Assembly: GCF_009389715.1 (NCBI RefSeq)
Contig: NC_052405.1
Coordinates: forward strand, 8,535,194 to 8,599,193
Length of the DNA stretch: 64,000 nt
From: Phoenix dactylifera
Lineage: Eukaryota > Streptophyta > Magnoliopsida > Arecales > Arecaceae
Direction: 5' to 3'
Part shown: positions 21,001-34,006 of the stretch, in pieces
Position numbering within the stretch: position 1 is the stretch's first letter
Layout of the letters: every line of letters starts with the position of its first letter
Notes under the pieces: generated by a model
Seen by the model: the letters and a program-made list of their open reading frames with translations, nothing else
The model's database searches: none
What the model was told of the DNA's origin: nothing
Position numbers and translations under genes: made by a program

Positions 21001-24000
21001 ACACTATGCATGTCAAGGTTGATGGATCTGATTTAGAATTTGTATGGCCCATCATGTGATTAAAAGTTTGATGGCTTTATTACACATGCATATTATCTGG
21101 ACCTGTAGACATGCACCAATTTAAGTGCCAGTTGGCACAACATAGATAGGATGACATACCATGCCAGTGCCTTGCCGACATGTGGCAGTGCCTCTAATGG
21201 CCACATTGTTGCTTGGTACGCTGCCATGCCAGAGGCACCAATCACTGGCATGGCAAGGCATGTATCATGTAACTACTGTTCTGACGCACCGGAAGCACTA
21301 TTTTGTAACTTTAGTTTGTAATCTTGCTTGCCTCAATCTTGTAATTACTCTGGCTACTATCGAGAAAGAATATATCTATTTTTAAATCTGGAATGCATTT
21401 TGCCCAAATATGGTGTCATATGTTCTGCAACCTTTTAGTTAGATATATGTGGTACACCACTAGTTAGTTAAATTTGAAAAAAAGAGCTCCATATGAACAG
21501 TCTTCTGTAATGATCATAAATCATTTCCTTCAGCATCTTATAAACTATAATCTCAGGTGATGCTAGATACTGTGGGTCCAGAGCTACAAGTTTGCAATAC
21601 ATCTGGGAATCCAATTGAGTTGAATGCTGATAATCACGTTATTATTACTCCTAATCTTTCTAAAGTTCCTTCAGCGGAGATCTTACCCATTAACTATACT
21701 GATCTTGCCAAGGTAAGCGTGGTAACCTTCATACTAGAACATACAGCAGTGGTGGCATATTTATGTTTGTGCTAGAGATATAAAAATTTCATAGTTTGCA
21801 ACTACGCTTTCATCTTACTTTGAATATCCTTCAAATATATTGCATCTTTATGTATGTAAATTTGCACATGTTTATTTCCAGATCTACATTTCTATGCCTG
21901 TGATATGTGGTGTTTTGATGTGTATCATGGACTCTTCTATTGATTCCATATGTAACACACTTTTAGTACTTGTTTCATGATGCATTTATATTAGGTGGAT
22001 TGACTACATCCTGTTGATGACTTAAATGCAGATAAACAAGTTTTAGGACATGATACTTCTAGCACACTAACCTGGTTATTTGTAAAGACTGTGCTCTTAC
22101 ATGATACAGGTGACCCAAAGCCTCAAGTGTGATTCCTGATCCTAGATGGGTCTCATAAATTTTTCTTGATTCAGAATCACTTAAAAGTAGAGGGAGGTTT
22201 CTGTTTTATCATTTCTCTTCTTCCCTACCCTTGTCCTATACAATAATGGTCCACAGATTTTCTGCTTTTCTACTATATCTTAGTTTTGCTTCAAATCTTT
22301 AGGTTGTATCTTCACTTGCTTGTGATAAATCAAGCTTTGCTATACCCTTTTTATTTCACTTCTTGCTGTCATTCTCCGAAATTTGATGCTACTTATTGCT
22401 TTTTGCTAACTCATGTTATTTAGGTTTAGTGGAAGATATGCACATCTGAACTTAAAATTTATTTGATGCATATTAGCAACCCACATAAAATCAAAAATCA
22501 TACTCGAGTCCTACCTAAGTTTAAAGCTAATTTGAGCACATGTTAGAATCGAACTTAAGTTTAAAGTTTGTGTTTGCATTAGAAATAAGTTTTAGATCCA
22601 TGTTTTATCTCATTTAGTTAAGGCATTTGCTAGCATCAATTATCCTATTCTCTTGCACTTGTTGACCTGCCATTGAAGCCTGCAACAAGTGCTGGCAAGA
22701 TGTTGACTTTGATGACATCCTATGTGGTGGGACAGGATTTGTGAAGTGCATCCCAATGTCTGAGATAAAATTTGTTAGTTGTTATATGTTTTCTAGAATA
22801 ATTGGTCTAGCCTTGGGTTATTGTTTTTTTAATTGTAAAGGGTTTACTTTGTCACTCCTAGGAATTTGGGATGTCTTTACAATTTATAGAAGGGGTAGCT
22901 TTAAGACTTGTAATAGAGCTAACCACTACCATGTAGAGAAGAACTATGCTATCACTATTCTGATAAAAACAGAGGACCATTTATGATTCTTGAATCTTCT
23001 TTATTTCTTATTATGGTCTTTTTTGCTTGACTTGGGATTGTAGGCAGTTAAAAAAGGCGACACAATTTTTGTTGGGCAGTATCTTTTCACGGGAAGTGAA
23101 ACAACATCAGTATGGCTTGAGGTGAAGATTTTGATCGGCACTTCTTTGTTATATGTTGAAGGTTTTACGTCCTTGATATTGTGTCAAACTTATATATTCT
23201 GCGAAAATCTTTTATCTGCAGGTTTTGGAGACAATTGACCAAGATGTAAAATGTCTTGTCAAGAATAGTGCTATACTTGCTGGCTCCATTTTTACTATGC
23301 ATGTGTCACAAGTGCAAATCAATTTACCCACTCTGACTAGTGCTGATAAGCAAGTAATTTCTTATTACTCTTGCTGATGTTATTGCATGATTACCAGACA
23401 TTACTTTCCAAAATGTTCTAAACTTGCATACAATGTGTTACAGGGCTATCTAGATGTTGTTCTAATTGTTGTAGTACATTGGGATTTAGAATATTATTGC
23501 CACTTCATTTGGTTGATTGTCATGTTCATGCAGCTTATTCCAGTAAATGGTTATTATAGACAGGATTATAACCTAATAGTGCTAGATTTATTTATTTTTA
23601 AATATATGATAGTTTCTTGTGGTACTTGCCTTTGATATATGTGGTATCTAGATCTTTTACCTATCCTGTGAACTACTCAACCAGTGAGATTGTAGAACAG
23701 ATTAATTTAAGCAACTCATTGTTGAAATATTCCTTTCTGAATTTTGAGCCATATGATTTAACACATGTGAATCCCTGTTTTAATGAGTGTTTATGACTAC
23801 TATATTAAATACTGGTGTCAATATTCAGAAATTTGCAGTCTGATAAGTTCTTGATGAGAATGTACTTTGAAGTTTAAGTGGTCCATATTTGGAATGGAAG
23901 GCCACGTGCCCATGTTGTGGGCCCCCAATGAGCAGATTTTCTATTGTTTGCTGGGGCTTAGCAACAGGAACCTCTGTATTTGCATGGTTATATCATTGTT

Positions 24001-27000
24001 TCTGACTATAATTGTTCATCTAGTCTAGTGACACTATTTTAGCAGGGCCATCCAAGACATTTACTATATCAACTCATCATATTGCTGAAGTTGATAGCTT
24101 GTCATTTCTTAATACTTTAGTTGGGGGGGGGGGGGTCTGAACTCTGATCTAAAGTGGTTGCATTTATTATTTCTTCTTTGTATTCAATGTAGAAAATTAA
24201 TGAGTTTTTGTATCATTTTGATGCTGATTAATTTTGTTTTCTTGATATTTTCACCATAGTTTTTTGTTTCACTTCAATGTTAAAATTTATTTCTTTGGTC
24301 TGTGATTTTGTTAGGTTATTTCAACTTGGGGGTTGCATAACAATGTTGATCTGGTTTCTCTTTCATACACCCGCCATGCAGAAGATGTACAGGAGGTGAG
24401 TTGTTTTGAGATTTTTTTTTTATATTTATATGCCTGTATACTGGTATTTTTATTTTTATTTTTATAGAGAATACTTCTAGTGGTTTTCTGGTAATAAATA
24501 TTGAGCTGAACTATATTATCAACAAAAACTATACTAGTTAAATTTATCTTGCTACTACTATCTTTTTCTTAAATTACAGGTCTGAAAATCCTCTTATTGT
24601 AAGTAATCATGAACATACTGGAATATTAGTAATATATGTGAAACTTATTCCTTCTTTTTTTTGCCTTTTTCCAAAACTTAATGTGATATAACTTCCCATC
24701 AATTTGGATCAGCCCAGATTATATAAGCAAGACATTTATACAACTTTCACGTGTACCCAGAAGAAAGTCAAATTTTAGGATTATTAAAAGTTGGCCCATC
24801 AACCTGTTTTCAATGAGCTACATCTTGCTAGAATTACTGGGGTGAAGCAGAGTATAGCTGTGTTCAAGTGTTTACATGGCAATAGTGTTTTGGATTTTTC
24901 CTTGAAACAAGCCAACCATGGAATACCATACTGTACCAAACTAGATGATATGGGGCATACTATACCATATAGGTTCGGTACCAGTACACGGTACGAGGGG
25001 GGGCATACTAACATTTGGTACTTTTAAGCCAAACCGTACCTTGTACTAGGCATATCAACATAGTGACAGGGTGACCCCGGTACCTGGTACTGAAATGGTG
25101 TACCTTGAAGCCAACTATTAGTTGCAATTATCTAAGGCCACTTTTATGGCACTTTGTTGAGTCGCAATTGGAAAACATGCTAAGATGCCACTAGCTTTGC
25201 CTCCATAGGTATCTAAATGCTTGAGGTGGTTATCAGGCCATCACTGTGCACTCTTCAAGTACAGCTTATCCACCCCAGGAAAATTTTCATCAATGATAAT
25301 TTCTAAAGAACCTTCTAGTGGGATGATACACCTTTCGTATATTTCTTGCTTTTGACAAGCAATGATGCCTAAGTGCCGTGAAAAGAGATAATTGAACTTT
25401 CTGCTAGTATGATTTCCATGTTGAAGTTCATAAGCTGAGATTTCCTTGATAGCTATGATAATTGTTCTGATCAGGCTTTTGATAGTTCTCTTTTCCTTTA
25501 GATCCACATCTCTATGATTTATGCCTCCAGGCAACTGAAGGTTCTTCCTAATGCAACATTTACCAAAATTTGTGGGACATGTACATGTTCTTGTACAAGT
25601 TGTAGCAGTTCCTTTTTTTTGTTGTGTGTGTGTGTGGGGGGGGGGGGGGGGGGGGGTGTGTATAAGTTGAGTAGTTTTTAGTTTTGTCAATGACGGTCAA
25701 TTTTGACAGTCCAAACAGGTTCTTCATAATTACAAATATTAAGGGTCTGATTAGATTATTGAACTTGTGAATTTTATATTCAGTCATTCTTTCTTCTTTT
25801 GGAATGAACATTTATATAAAACAAGTTGTGCATGGTTTCTTGCCACATGAAAGCTACATTGCTTATCACATGAAAACCATATCTATTTGTTATGTGCAGC
25901 TTAGAGCATTCCTCAAAACTCAAAATCTTCTTGAAACTCAGATTTATGCCAAAGTTGAAAATATAGAGGTGAGAGCACTTGTTTAACCTTATTTACTTTG
26001 TTATCTCAGCTGTTGTTTTTTTTTTATTTTTATTTTTATGTCTTCGTCATACTTATAAAATATTATTTTTTAGGGTTTGGAGCATTTTGATGAGATTCTC
26101 CAAGAAGCAGATGGCATCATTCTTTCTCGAGGAAATTTGGGAATAGACCTTCCTCCAGAAAAGGTTAGAGTTGCTTCCTATACCCTTTTTGTTTTTTTTT
26201 TTTGGCGAACCTCCCTATACCTATTCAAAGTACAGATTTTTGATATCTTTGTTACTTATTGTAATTACATGTTATTTCTTGGATGCCACCATCACTACAC
26301 GCATTTTATCTATTTCACTGTATATATAAAGAAAAGTGTAGGCATCATATTATATACAATTCTTTTGTGGTGGTGGAGCTTTTGGTGTTTCGTTTGGGTT
26401 TTTATTTCATTTTAGTCATCCGAAATACAGTTCTTTCATGGCATTAGTTACAATTGTTCTGGGTCAACCTAGACAATATTTTACGTACCATGTGTGTACT
26501 CAAGGTATGCAGTCCTAAACATTTATCTTTTACCATGTCAAACTACATTGATTACTAAGGCACATCTAGTTGAATAAATGCATGCATAAGGTTTAATGTT
26601 GCTTGTTCTCTGATGATGTTGCACCATACTAATGCATGCCTGTACTTGTGGTCTTGCAATGCTGCAGGTCTTTTATTTTCAGAAATCTGCAATTAGTAAA
26701 TGCAACATGGCTGGAAAACCTGCCATAATCACAAGAGTTGTTGACAGTATGACTGACAATTTGCGTCCAACTCGTGCAGAGGCAACTGATGTAGCAAATG
26801 CTGTCCTGGATGGTGTGTAACGGCATTAGGTTGTTGAAACATAATTTATTAGTTCTATCCTTGGCTTCATGGAAATGACTTTTCTGAATCTGCAGGAACT
26901 GATGGTATTTTGTTAGGAGCTGAGACACTTCGTGGCCTCTACCCTGTTGATACAATAAGGACAGTTGGTAGAATCTGTTCTGAAGTAAGTATCTCCGCTT

Positions 27001-30000
27001 ATCCATATGAGAATCTTTAGAATGATGTCACAGATCTCAGTACGATCGTTACTCTGTTACCAAACAAAAGATATTTATCTCCGAAGTATTTGCAGAATAT
27101 ACTGACCAACTCTTGTGCTTTACAGGCAGAGGGTGCTTATAATCAATCTCTTCAATTTAAAAGAATCGTACAACATGCTGGGGAACCAATGTCGCATGCA
27201 GAATCTGTTGCTTCCTCTGCGGTAGGTCACTGTTGACTATTAATTTGCAGATTTTCTATCTTTTTCATATGAAATTCTAAATAAAGCTGTTTAATTGTCA
27301 CTTAAGGTGCGTGCTGCAGTCAAAGTCAACGCTGCTGTAATCGTAGTTTTCACTTCATCTGGCAGAGCCGCAAGGTACTCTTTAGTAGCTCCTGCTGTTG
27401 AAACTTCTATTGTTCTAGGTTCCTGCATGGTGGCAAATAAGTGGAATGCTTAATGACCAGCTCAATGTTGTCATTATGTATCCATAGGTTGATTGCAAAA
27501 TATAGGCCTCCAATGCCTGTGTTGGCTGTTATGTTCCCACGGCAGAAAACAGAACCATGGAATTCTAGTTCTTTTGGTACTACACAGGTATGAAAAAAAT
27601 TAACCATCTCTAACGAACAAATTAGCATACGTGGTGTTTAATTTGGTTATTTCAATAATTTCAACAGTGTATCAGGAGTGATTATAATGATAGTATACTT
27701 AATTCTTGTGTGCAGGCTAGGCAATCTCTGGCAGTGAGAGGAATCTATCCAATCTTGGCCAATCCTAGTGTGGTAAGCTATATAATGACTAAAAAATAAT
27801 ATGAACAGCATCTTCAGGGTACTGTTATTTGGACAGAAATCTACTGTAGAATTGTAAAAGTAAAAAGGACAGGAAGAAGATTGAAATAGAGTTAGAGTAG
27901 CGGTTAGATTAACTTAGAGAAAAGTATTAAACAATGACTGAGATGGCATGGGCACGTGAAATGAAGTTTTGAGGAGGCTCTTATGAGGAAAGAAGCTTGA
28001 ATATGTCAAAAGGAGAGAGGTTTAGGAGACTGAGATGATATTGATGGAAGTCATGAGAAAGGATTTGAAGACAGCATTCATTGTTGGTAGTCTGTGCACG
28101 CCTTCATTGAAATAATGGTGAAAAAGGATTCAAAATATCTAGGATAACTTGATGCCAAATCCATAAACATAACCATTAAGGCTTGATCCCAACTATTTCA
28201 GGTCTGCTTTATGAGTGCTGTGCATTATTATTTAAAGTTGCCTTTGATGTGCTTTTTTAAAGAGGGGATTCCCTAGAACTCATGAAAATCAAACTTGGAT
28301 TCCATAGTTTGACATGCTTTTTTTTTTTACTGGCTGCAAACTAACATCAACCCTTCACCCTTTCTGTTGGGGCTTGGAAACTGGCATCAAGGTTGTGAAA
28401 CTTGATGCCAAAAGATTAGTTTAGTGGTTCATCAGAAGCATAGATTGCAATTTATTGGAAATTCTGAATAGTACATTGGTGAATTTAGTCAGGTTGCTTC
28501 AGTCATGGGTTTACTGCCTAATATAGTGCTTCTGGTGCGGTTAGAAGAGGCATATTCTTGTGTCCAGTTTGCATATTCTAGTTGATCTTAGTAACTGCTA
28601 AAGGTGGTTATGGTGGGAATGCAAGACTTTGTAAGGATTTTTATAATCAGCCAACATATGGTTAAAATCAAGACAGACCGTTCATCTTGCTTACATATGA
28701 TTTCTTCCATTTTTTGTTTCTTTTCAGCTAGTAATGTGTAACTGAAAAGGATGGCTGTTAATTAAATGAATAGATGTACGTCAAGATCCTAGATATTAAG
28801 ATGGCAACAGAAGTTCGGGTTTTGTCATTTTTTGATTATCCTTTTGAAGTTGTGTTTTGCTGTCCTTACTACTAATTACATTGTTGGGTAATTCTGATGT
28901 CATAGTTTATTGGCAAAAGAATCCTCAAACATGTGTCAAGTTCATCTTTCTGAATTGTTAAAGAATGTGCTTACGATCCATTTACCAAAAAAAAAAAGAA
29001 TGTGCTTATGATCAAATATCACCCACTAGCATATGACAACTCTTTTTTCATTTCATTTCATTTCGTTTGATTTTTTTTCTTTTTCTTTTTTTGTGGGAAA
29101 AACAGTTGAGAGCAAGATCTGCCGTACCGGTACCGGTCAGCATATCGGTGGCGGACTGTACCGGTCCGTATCGGCCCTGTATCGGTTCCGTACCAGCCTG
29201 TACCGGTCCCGTTGAATGGTTGAGTTTTGGAGTTCCACATACCGGTCCCGTATCGGCCCGTACCAGTCTCATACCATCCCATACCGGTTTCGTACCGGTT
29301 CCATATCGGTTATCCAACGATAAGCTTCCGGTACCGGATTCCACGCTTATCTAAAACCGATTCAAGGCAGTACCGGCCCGTATCGGCCATACAGGCTGGT
29401 ACGACAGACCTTGGTTGAGAGACTACAACCTATTTATTGATAGTGAAATGATACAAGAAAAGACCAGTTGTAGGGCCAAGGAAGCCACAAGCAGAACTTC
29501 AGACACTAAACGAAAACTAATTTCTTAAGACTCTTCAGGTATTAACAATGCAGCACCAATGCAAGAAGGAAAAAAACCAAGAGGCTGGCAAATGCTGAAA
29601 ACCTAATTTGACAAATCAAGGAGTATTATATGGTCTGACAAACATCCTCAGACAAAAGAAGCAGCATAGCAACACAATGTGCTTGCATGACTGCACATGG
29701 AGATTGAATAATCTGAGCTAGAAAGCTAATTATATGGAACGTCTGTTTTTTTATGGGATTGAATAATCAGATAAAAGCAGAAGGCTCCTTTCCCCCCTCC
29801 ATTGCTTCATTTTTTTTGTCTACAGAAGTGCATTTTGATATATTTTTTTAAATCTATGTAAATCAGTTCTCATATGGTTTCGGCCAAAGATTGGAGTAAT
29901 TCTTTTCTCAGGTGATATCTGTTTTTGTTTTCTTTTCTCTTAAAAGTTATTCTTTACATGATGGCAGGCTGGTGCAGTCAGTCCGGACGAGGAGTTTGGC

Positions 30001-30123
30001 TTAAAACTTGCATTATACTATGGTCGATCTGTTGGCATAATAAAGCCTTATGATCGTGCAGTTATCTTCCAGAAGATTGGTGATTCCTCAGTTGTCAAGA
30101 TTATTGAGTATGAGGATTCTTGA
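18056..30123 (+). CDS. Cytosolic pyruvate kinase
   Basis: Sixteen exons: 18056-18124, 19687-19783, 19876-19973, 21557-21712, 23044-23121, 23222-23353, 24315-24395, 25900-25968, 26074-26163, 26668-26812, 26896-26984, 27126-27221, 27307-27374, 27488-27587, 27716-27772, 29968-30123. They join in frame to 526 residues, the normal length of plant cytosolic isozymes, with no transit peptide. The enzyme converts phosphoenolpyruvate and ADP to pyruvate and ATP in glycolysis. Motifs seen: [13 protein letters not shown] near the start, [31 protein letters not shown], the signature [10 protein letters not shown] with catalytic Lys255, [36 protein letters not shown] and the C-terminal [10 protein letters not shown]. 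The start follows paired telo boxes. Introns 1, 3, 4, 6, 7 and 15 exceed 900 bases, and several hold MITEs, microsatellites or a LINE relic. No damage is seen. Confidence 0.97.
20337..20887. mobile_element. hAT-like MITE with TAGGGGTG ends and telomere-like interior
   Basis: The left end TAGGGCTGCAACTTGGG mirrors the right end, which reverse-complemented reads TAGGGGTGCAACTTG. The interior is built of GGGTTGGGTT, AACCTAACC and TTGGGTTAGG words. The flanking 8-mers CTATTTAC and GTCTTTAG match at 5 of 8 bases, a weak target duplication. It lies in intron 3 of the pyruvate kinase gene. Confidence 0.65.
24124..24136. repeat. Poly-G run
   Basis: An uninterrupted run of about a dozen G in intron 6 of the pyruvate kinase gene. 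Confidence 0.8.
24920..25105. mobile_element. Probable degenerate ACCGGT-family MITE copy
   Basis: Dense GTACC, CGGTACC, ACCATAC and GGTAC words on both strands, resembling the interiors of the clearer copies at 29113-29413 and 45186-45661. Termini are not resolved. It lies in intron 7 of the pyruvate kinase gene. Confidence 0.4.
25618..25662. repeat. (TG)n plus poly-G microsatellite
   Basis: TG repeats flank a run of more than 20 G, in intron 7 of the pyruvate kinase gene. Open frames across it give proline- and histidine-rich artefacts. Confidence 0.85.
27865..28215 (+). mobile_element. LINE relic (RTE-like 3' end) in pyruvate kinase intron 15
   Basis: A fragment near 27935-28080 reads, with interruptions, LRWHGHVK and then an EEALMRKEA-like segment, matching the C-terminal end typical of plant RTE/LINE reverse transcriptases. 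It is followed by a non-coding tail containing GGCTTGATCCCAACTATTTC, a common plant LINE/SINE 3' motif. In-frame stops interrupt the short remnant, so it is a 5'-truncated dead copy in sense orientation. Confidence 0.5.
29105..29421. mobile_element. hAT-like MITE with ACCGGT-repeat core and perfect 8-bp target duplication
   Basis: The element spans 29113-29413 (301 bp) and is flanked by GTTGAGAG on both sides (29105-29112 and 29414-29421), a perfect 8-bp target-site duplication. The left end CAAGATCTGCCGTACC and the reverse complement of the right end, CAAGGTCTGTCGTACC, are inverted repeats. The interior is a degenerate series of TACCGGT, GTATCGG and CCGTACC words at roughly 10-12 base spacing on both strands. 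It has no coding capacity. It lies in pyruvate kinase intron 15. Confidence 0.85.
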
Positions 30124-30872
30124 TTGTGCGCCATTCTCAAATTTTCAAGAATATGCGCCATTCTCAAATTTAACATCTGGCATTTTGTGAACCTCAATTT
30201 TTGAGGACTGAGAGTCAAGATGAGCCATTTGATGGATGTTTGTGATGCCATTAAAAACAGAAATGTTTTGATATAAGATTGTTCTGCTACAGTTTTATTT
30301 ATGTGATTGATATTGATTGATTATTTGATGTTCTGTATGCACATTTAAATAGCAGTAGCTTTATATGTACCCCACAACACAGAGAAATGCTCAGCACGTT
30401 GCTTAACCCGTTGGAATCAAAACTGGGGATCACTTAAGAAAGAGTGTTTGTTCATGGCTGTTTTTCTACCAGCTGGCTCTCTCCTTTCCGTGAGTTGCTT
30501 CTTCATTTTGGATTACGGTGATAAAGTAGATGGATTGGAGCATGCTTAGGTGTTTTTATAACTATAGGCTCGTCAAACTTCTTTTTTTTTCGTTCGTAAT
30601 TCCTATGTTTATTAAGCAGGTCTCTAATAAAAGTCAAGCCATGCATGGCTGGCTTTATGGAATTTCGCTGCAAGGCTCCGAGAGTTTGAGGTGACCTATA
30701 TCTTGTGAGGGGAATCGAGTTGCCAGTTGAGTGGCGAATCTAGCTCTGTAATGAAACATATGGACACGGTATGATCCTGCCATATCAGCTTTTTGTGGGA
30801 CTACCGTGTGTGGTGAATCAATACTCGGAACAGCTTTTATATCCGATTTCTATATCGTGAAAGTTTACCTCA
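30124..30872. other. Convergent 3' spacer between pyruvate kinase and NdhT
   Basis: Both genes end into this 750-base spacer, which must hold both 3' untranslated regions and polyadenylation signals. No further gene or repeat is apparent. Confidence 0.6.
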
Positions 30873-32194
30873 TCAATACTGCTCCTTAAAAAAGACCACA
30901 TATATGAGACAACAGATGGAGAACAATATGATCACTGCATCAATTGTTATGGCTGTCATTGCTTGATCGCTGAGTTTCATATTCTTTCCACCGAGCCGGT
31001 CCACCATGTCTGGTACAGATTCATGGTTCCATACATCTTGTTCGTATGGGTCCTCCAGCTTCATCCTCATCCGCTCGGCTCGACGGCTCTCAGCCTCTTG
31101 AGCCAATGTCCAGTCATAAAACCTGCGACTATCCTCGTTGCTCAGCACATTGTATGCCTCCCTCAGCTCTATGAACTTCTCAGCGGCTGCTTTTAGAGGG
31201 AGAGATGTAGTGTCGGGATGATACTCCTTTGATAATCTTCGGTAAGCTGCTTTTATCTCCTCCATGTCAGCCTTTGCTGATACTCCTAGAAATCTGATTG
31301 TAGCCAAAATGTTTAAACTTGGAGTTAGGAGCACTAGGTTACTTCTCAGGCAAAAATTTATTTACAAAAAGTTACTTTAGAAATTAGAACTTATTGTCTG
31401 ATTATGGATTGAACTTGTAGCTTTAGGCTCGGTTTAACTGCCAAGAAAAGTGGGGAGAAAATTAAATTAAAAAAAAAAAATTTGGGAGTCCTTTTCATTG
31501 TTTGAAACCTAAAAGGAAATATAAGGAGAACCAAAGAGATAATAAATGATTAATTTTTTTCCCTATAAAGCCTAGATTTTGTCTTGCTAGAATATAATGA
31601 TTTTGAAAGAATGACAGGTAGCCGAGATATTTAAGAAAAGCTAATAATATCTTAATCACTTCCTCAATAATTTTCTTCAATCAAACACGCAGGAAAAGGA
31701 AAAGATAAAAAAAAAAACAATATCCTTTCCTTTCCGTATACTCTTCCACTAATTTATAGCTTTTTTGTTTTTTTTTTTTGAAAGAATGTATTCGAGTTAT
31801 TTCAGAAGAGCAGGACCACTATAATATGCACGCATAAATAGTAGATTTGGATATAAAAGAAAGAGAAGAAGAGAAGCCATGGTCAGCAGCCAAAGGCTCT
31901 TAACTGATAGTGCGAAGCAGCTGATTTGTCTATCAGTTCAGCAAACCTCTCCCCCAAAATCTCCTCTTTCTTCTCACTCTGAGTTGTTGGCGTCGTCTTA
32001 CCCCCAATCCACCCTTCATCAGGATTGGACCAGTGGATCCTTGTATCAACTCGACGCTCTCTCTTTTCACCAGCGGATGAAGATCCTGCAGAAGAATCTG
32101 ATGCTCTGACATGCATCCGCCAGAGCACAGGATTTTTATACTTCCTACCACGAACGATGATGGGGGAGAGTGAAGGAGAGGCTGCTGTGGCCAT
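30873..32194 (-). CDS. ndhT: Chloroplast NDH complex subunit T (J-domain protein NdhT/CRRJ)
   Basis: Two exons on the minus strand, 32194-31905 and 31293-30873, join in frame to 236 residues (Arabidopsis NdhT is about 249). The first about 45 residues are Ser/Ala/Arg-rich and look like a plastid transit peptide. [17 protein letters not shown] block (about 49-64) follows, typical of NdhT. A J domain starts at [19 protein letters not shown] (98-116), with HPD at 122-124, and continues to [10 protein letters not shown]. The C-terminus has [20 protein letters not shown] and one transmembrane helix (about 211-233). NdhT belongs to the ferredoxin-binding part of the thylakoid NAD(P)H dehydrogenase-like complex used in cyclic electron flow around photosystem I. 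The single intron is 611 bases and AT-rich. No damage is seen. Confidence 0.94.
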
Positions 32195-34006
32195 GGGAGA
32201 GGAATCGCAGTTTTGAGGTTCAAGAAGAGAGCTTCAGTTGGAGAAACAGATGACTGAATGGTGGCAACGAGAGATGGTCTTTTACCTGGTCCCTATTCAA
32301 AATGGTCCCATTGGAGTTTGTGTGGCGTATATTCCCCTCTAAAACATTGAACCACCGCCCCAGAACTAATTTGGGTGGTCCCGAGATCCTGAGGAGACAA
32401 AATTCAGACACGAGACCTCCCTAAAGGTTCAAACATTCTCTCTCTAGCCCACGTTAGAACATCTTCTGCAGTAAGTTAGGAGGACACAATCTCTAAACAA
32501 TGCTCAATATCTGCAATCAATTTCCGCATAAATAATCAGAAACCTATGCAATTGGCAGTTGATATACTCATAAAAATATTGATAAAAACTTTTAACAAAA
32601 CCCACTTATTTTCATCATTTATGTAAAGTCAAATCCCCCAAAATCTATTTATCCACCAACATTTGACCTGCATAATAAAGGTTTTTCCTCACATGCAGCT
32701 ACAGTCGTAACCATCAGTTGCCAAGCTATTCTCCCACCATTTGAAAACTAGGAGCATTGCGTGCAACAGACCTGATATCTCAAACATCTTGATGATGATT
32801 TTGTTTCATAGTGATCATTTTTCAGGAATTAGCTGTCTGCATGGCGTCTGCCCTCACTTTTCTCGTTCAGAATGAGTTTATATTGTCTATCATGCAACTA
32901 TATTGTCACTGTTTGCTTAAATTCTTTAAAAATTAATAGCAAATGACCAATTAAAAAGATTAAAATCCTTTCAAAGCTTCAAAGTTGATCTATTCTTCTA
33001 CAAGACTGACTCAAGATGTGATTCTGAAAGACTTGAATGATCTCTTTAAATACACTGTAGACAGCACAAATTTTCTATTGAAACTGATTAAAGCATTGCT
33101 TCCTCAACGCAAATATTTGACATGCCAAGAATTTCAATTTTCAAAGAGGTGTTTTCATCTTTGTATTCAGCTTTTTGCAACAAAAAAAAAGAAGAAAGCT
33201 AGTGTACTCTTTGAAATTCTCACAAGTCTATTTAACCAAAGATAACAGGGAAATTTATCTCCTTGCCCTTTGTTGGACAGGGAATTGTCATATAATCCAT
33301 GTTGATCTGGCATTTATCTCCCGCTCCTTGTTTTGTAGTTTAATATTTAGCCCCTGCTTTGAAGCAGAGTACCAGCATGTCTTATGTCAATTTTTGCATA
33401 ATATTGGCCCTTGATAAAATTTCACCCATGCATAGTTAGTTCTCTTTTTGTATATCAAGTGACATCAACGATGTAAGATCACAGAACCATGTATAATTAG
33501 GCAAGGTCTTTTATGTCAAAGCACGTGTACTTTCCATTTTTTTATCATTGGGTATAATTTCAGCCATAATATAAACTCTTCTAATGTATAAAGTTAGGAC
33601 AATCATGTGTAGGATGATAAAACTACGCATAACCTAGCAGGTCCTTCGTGCGCGTATGATTTTGGCCCTCGTTTTTGTAAATTTGACATATAAGTGCATA
33701 AGTTACTTGTGTATATTGGTACAGCAATCAGGCACAAGATGCTCAAGCTATGTACAATGGGCATTAAATAAGAGCAAGGGCTAAAGAATAAAAAAACGAA
33801 AAGAAAGCAGGGACCAAAAGATAGATCACTGATCAACAAGGATCATATGATAAATCCAGTCTAACCAGAGATTAGGAGGAAAATAGCCCAAGATAAATAA
33901 TAATTATTTTCCTTTGATGAGGAAAAATATGCACAATAAGTAGAGCTTTCCACTTATTATAATAGCCTTATTAAGTTTCCTGATCAATAACTTTGCTTTT
34001 CATCCT

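Noticed and set aside
25241-25690. 149-residue minus-strand open frame with a proline/histidine run
   Set aside because: It crosses a poly-G/TG microsatellite inside a pyruvate kinase intron and has no recognisable domain.
29048-29418. Open frames rich in Gly, Thr, Tyr, Pro and Arg on both strands
   Set aside because: These are translations of the ACCGGT-word MITE. The word is near-palindromic, so both strands stay open without coding anything.
31425-31700. MITE in the NdhT intron
   Set aside because: GGTTTAACTGCC at the left and CAATCAAACACGCAGG at the right look only weakly mirrored, and no target duplication was found.
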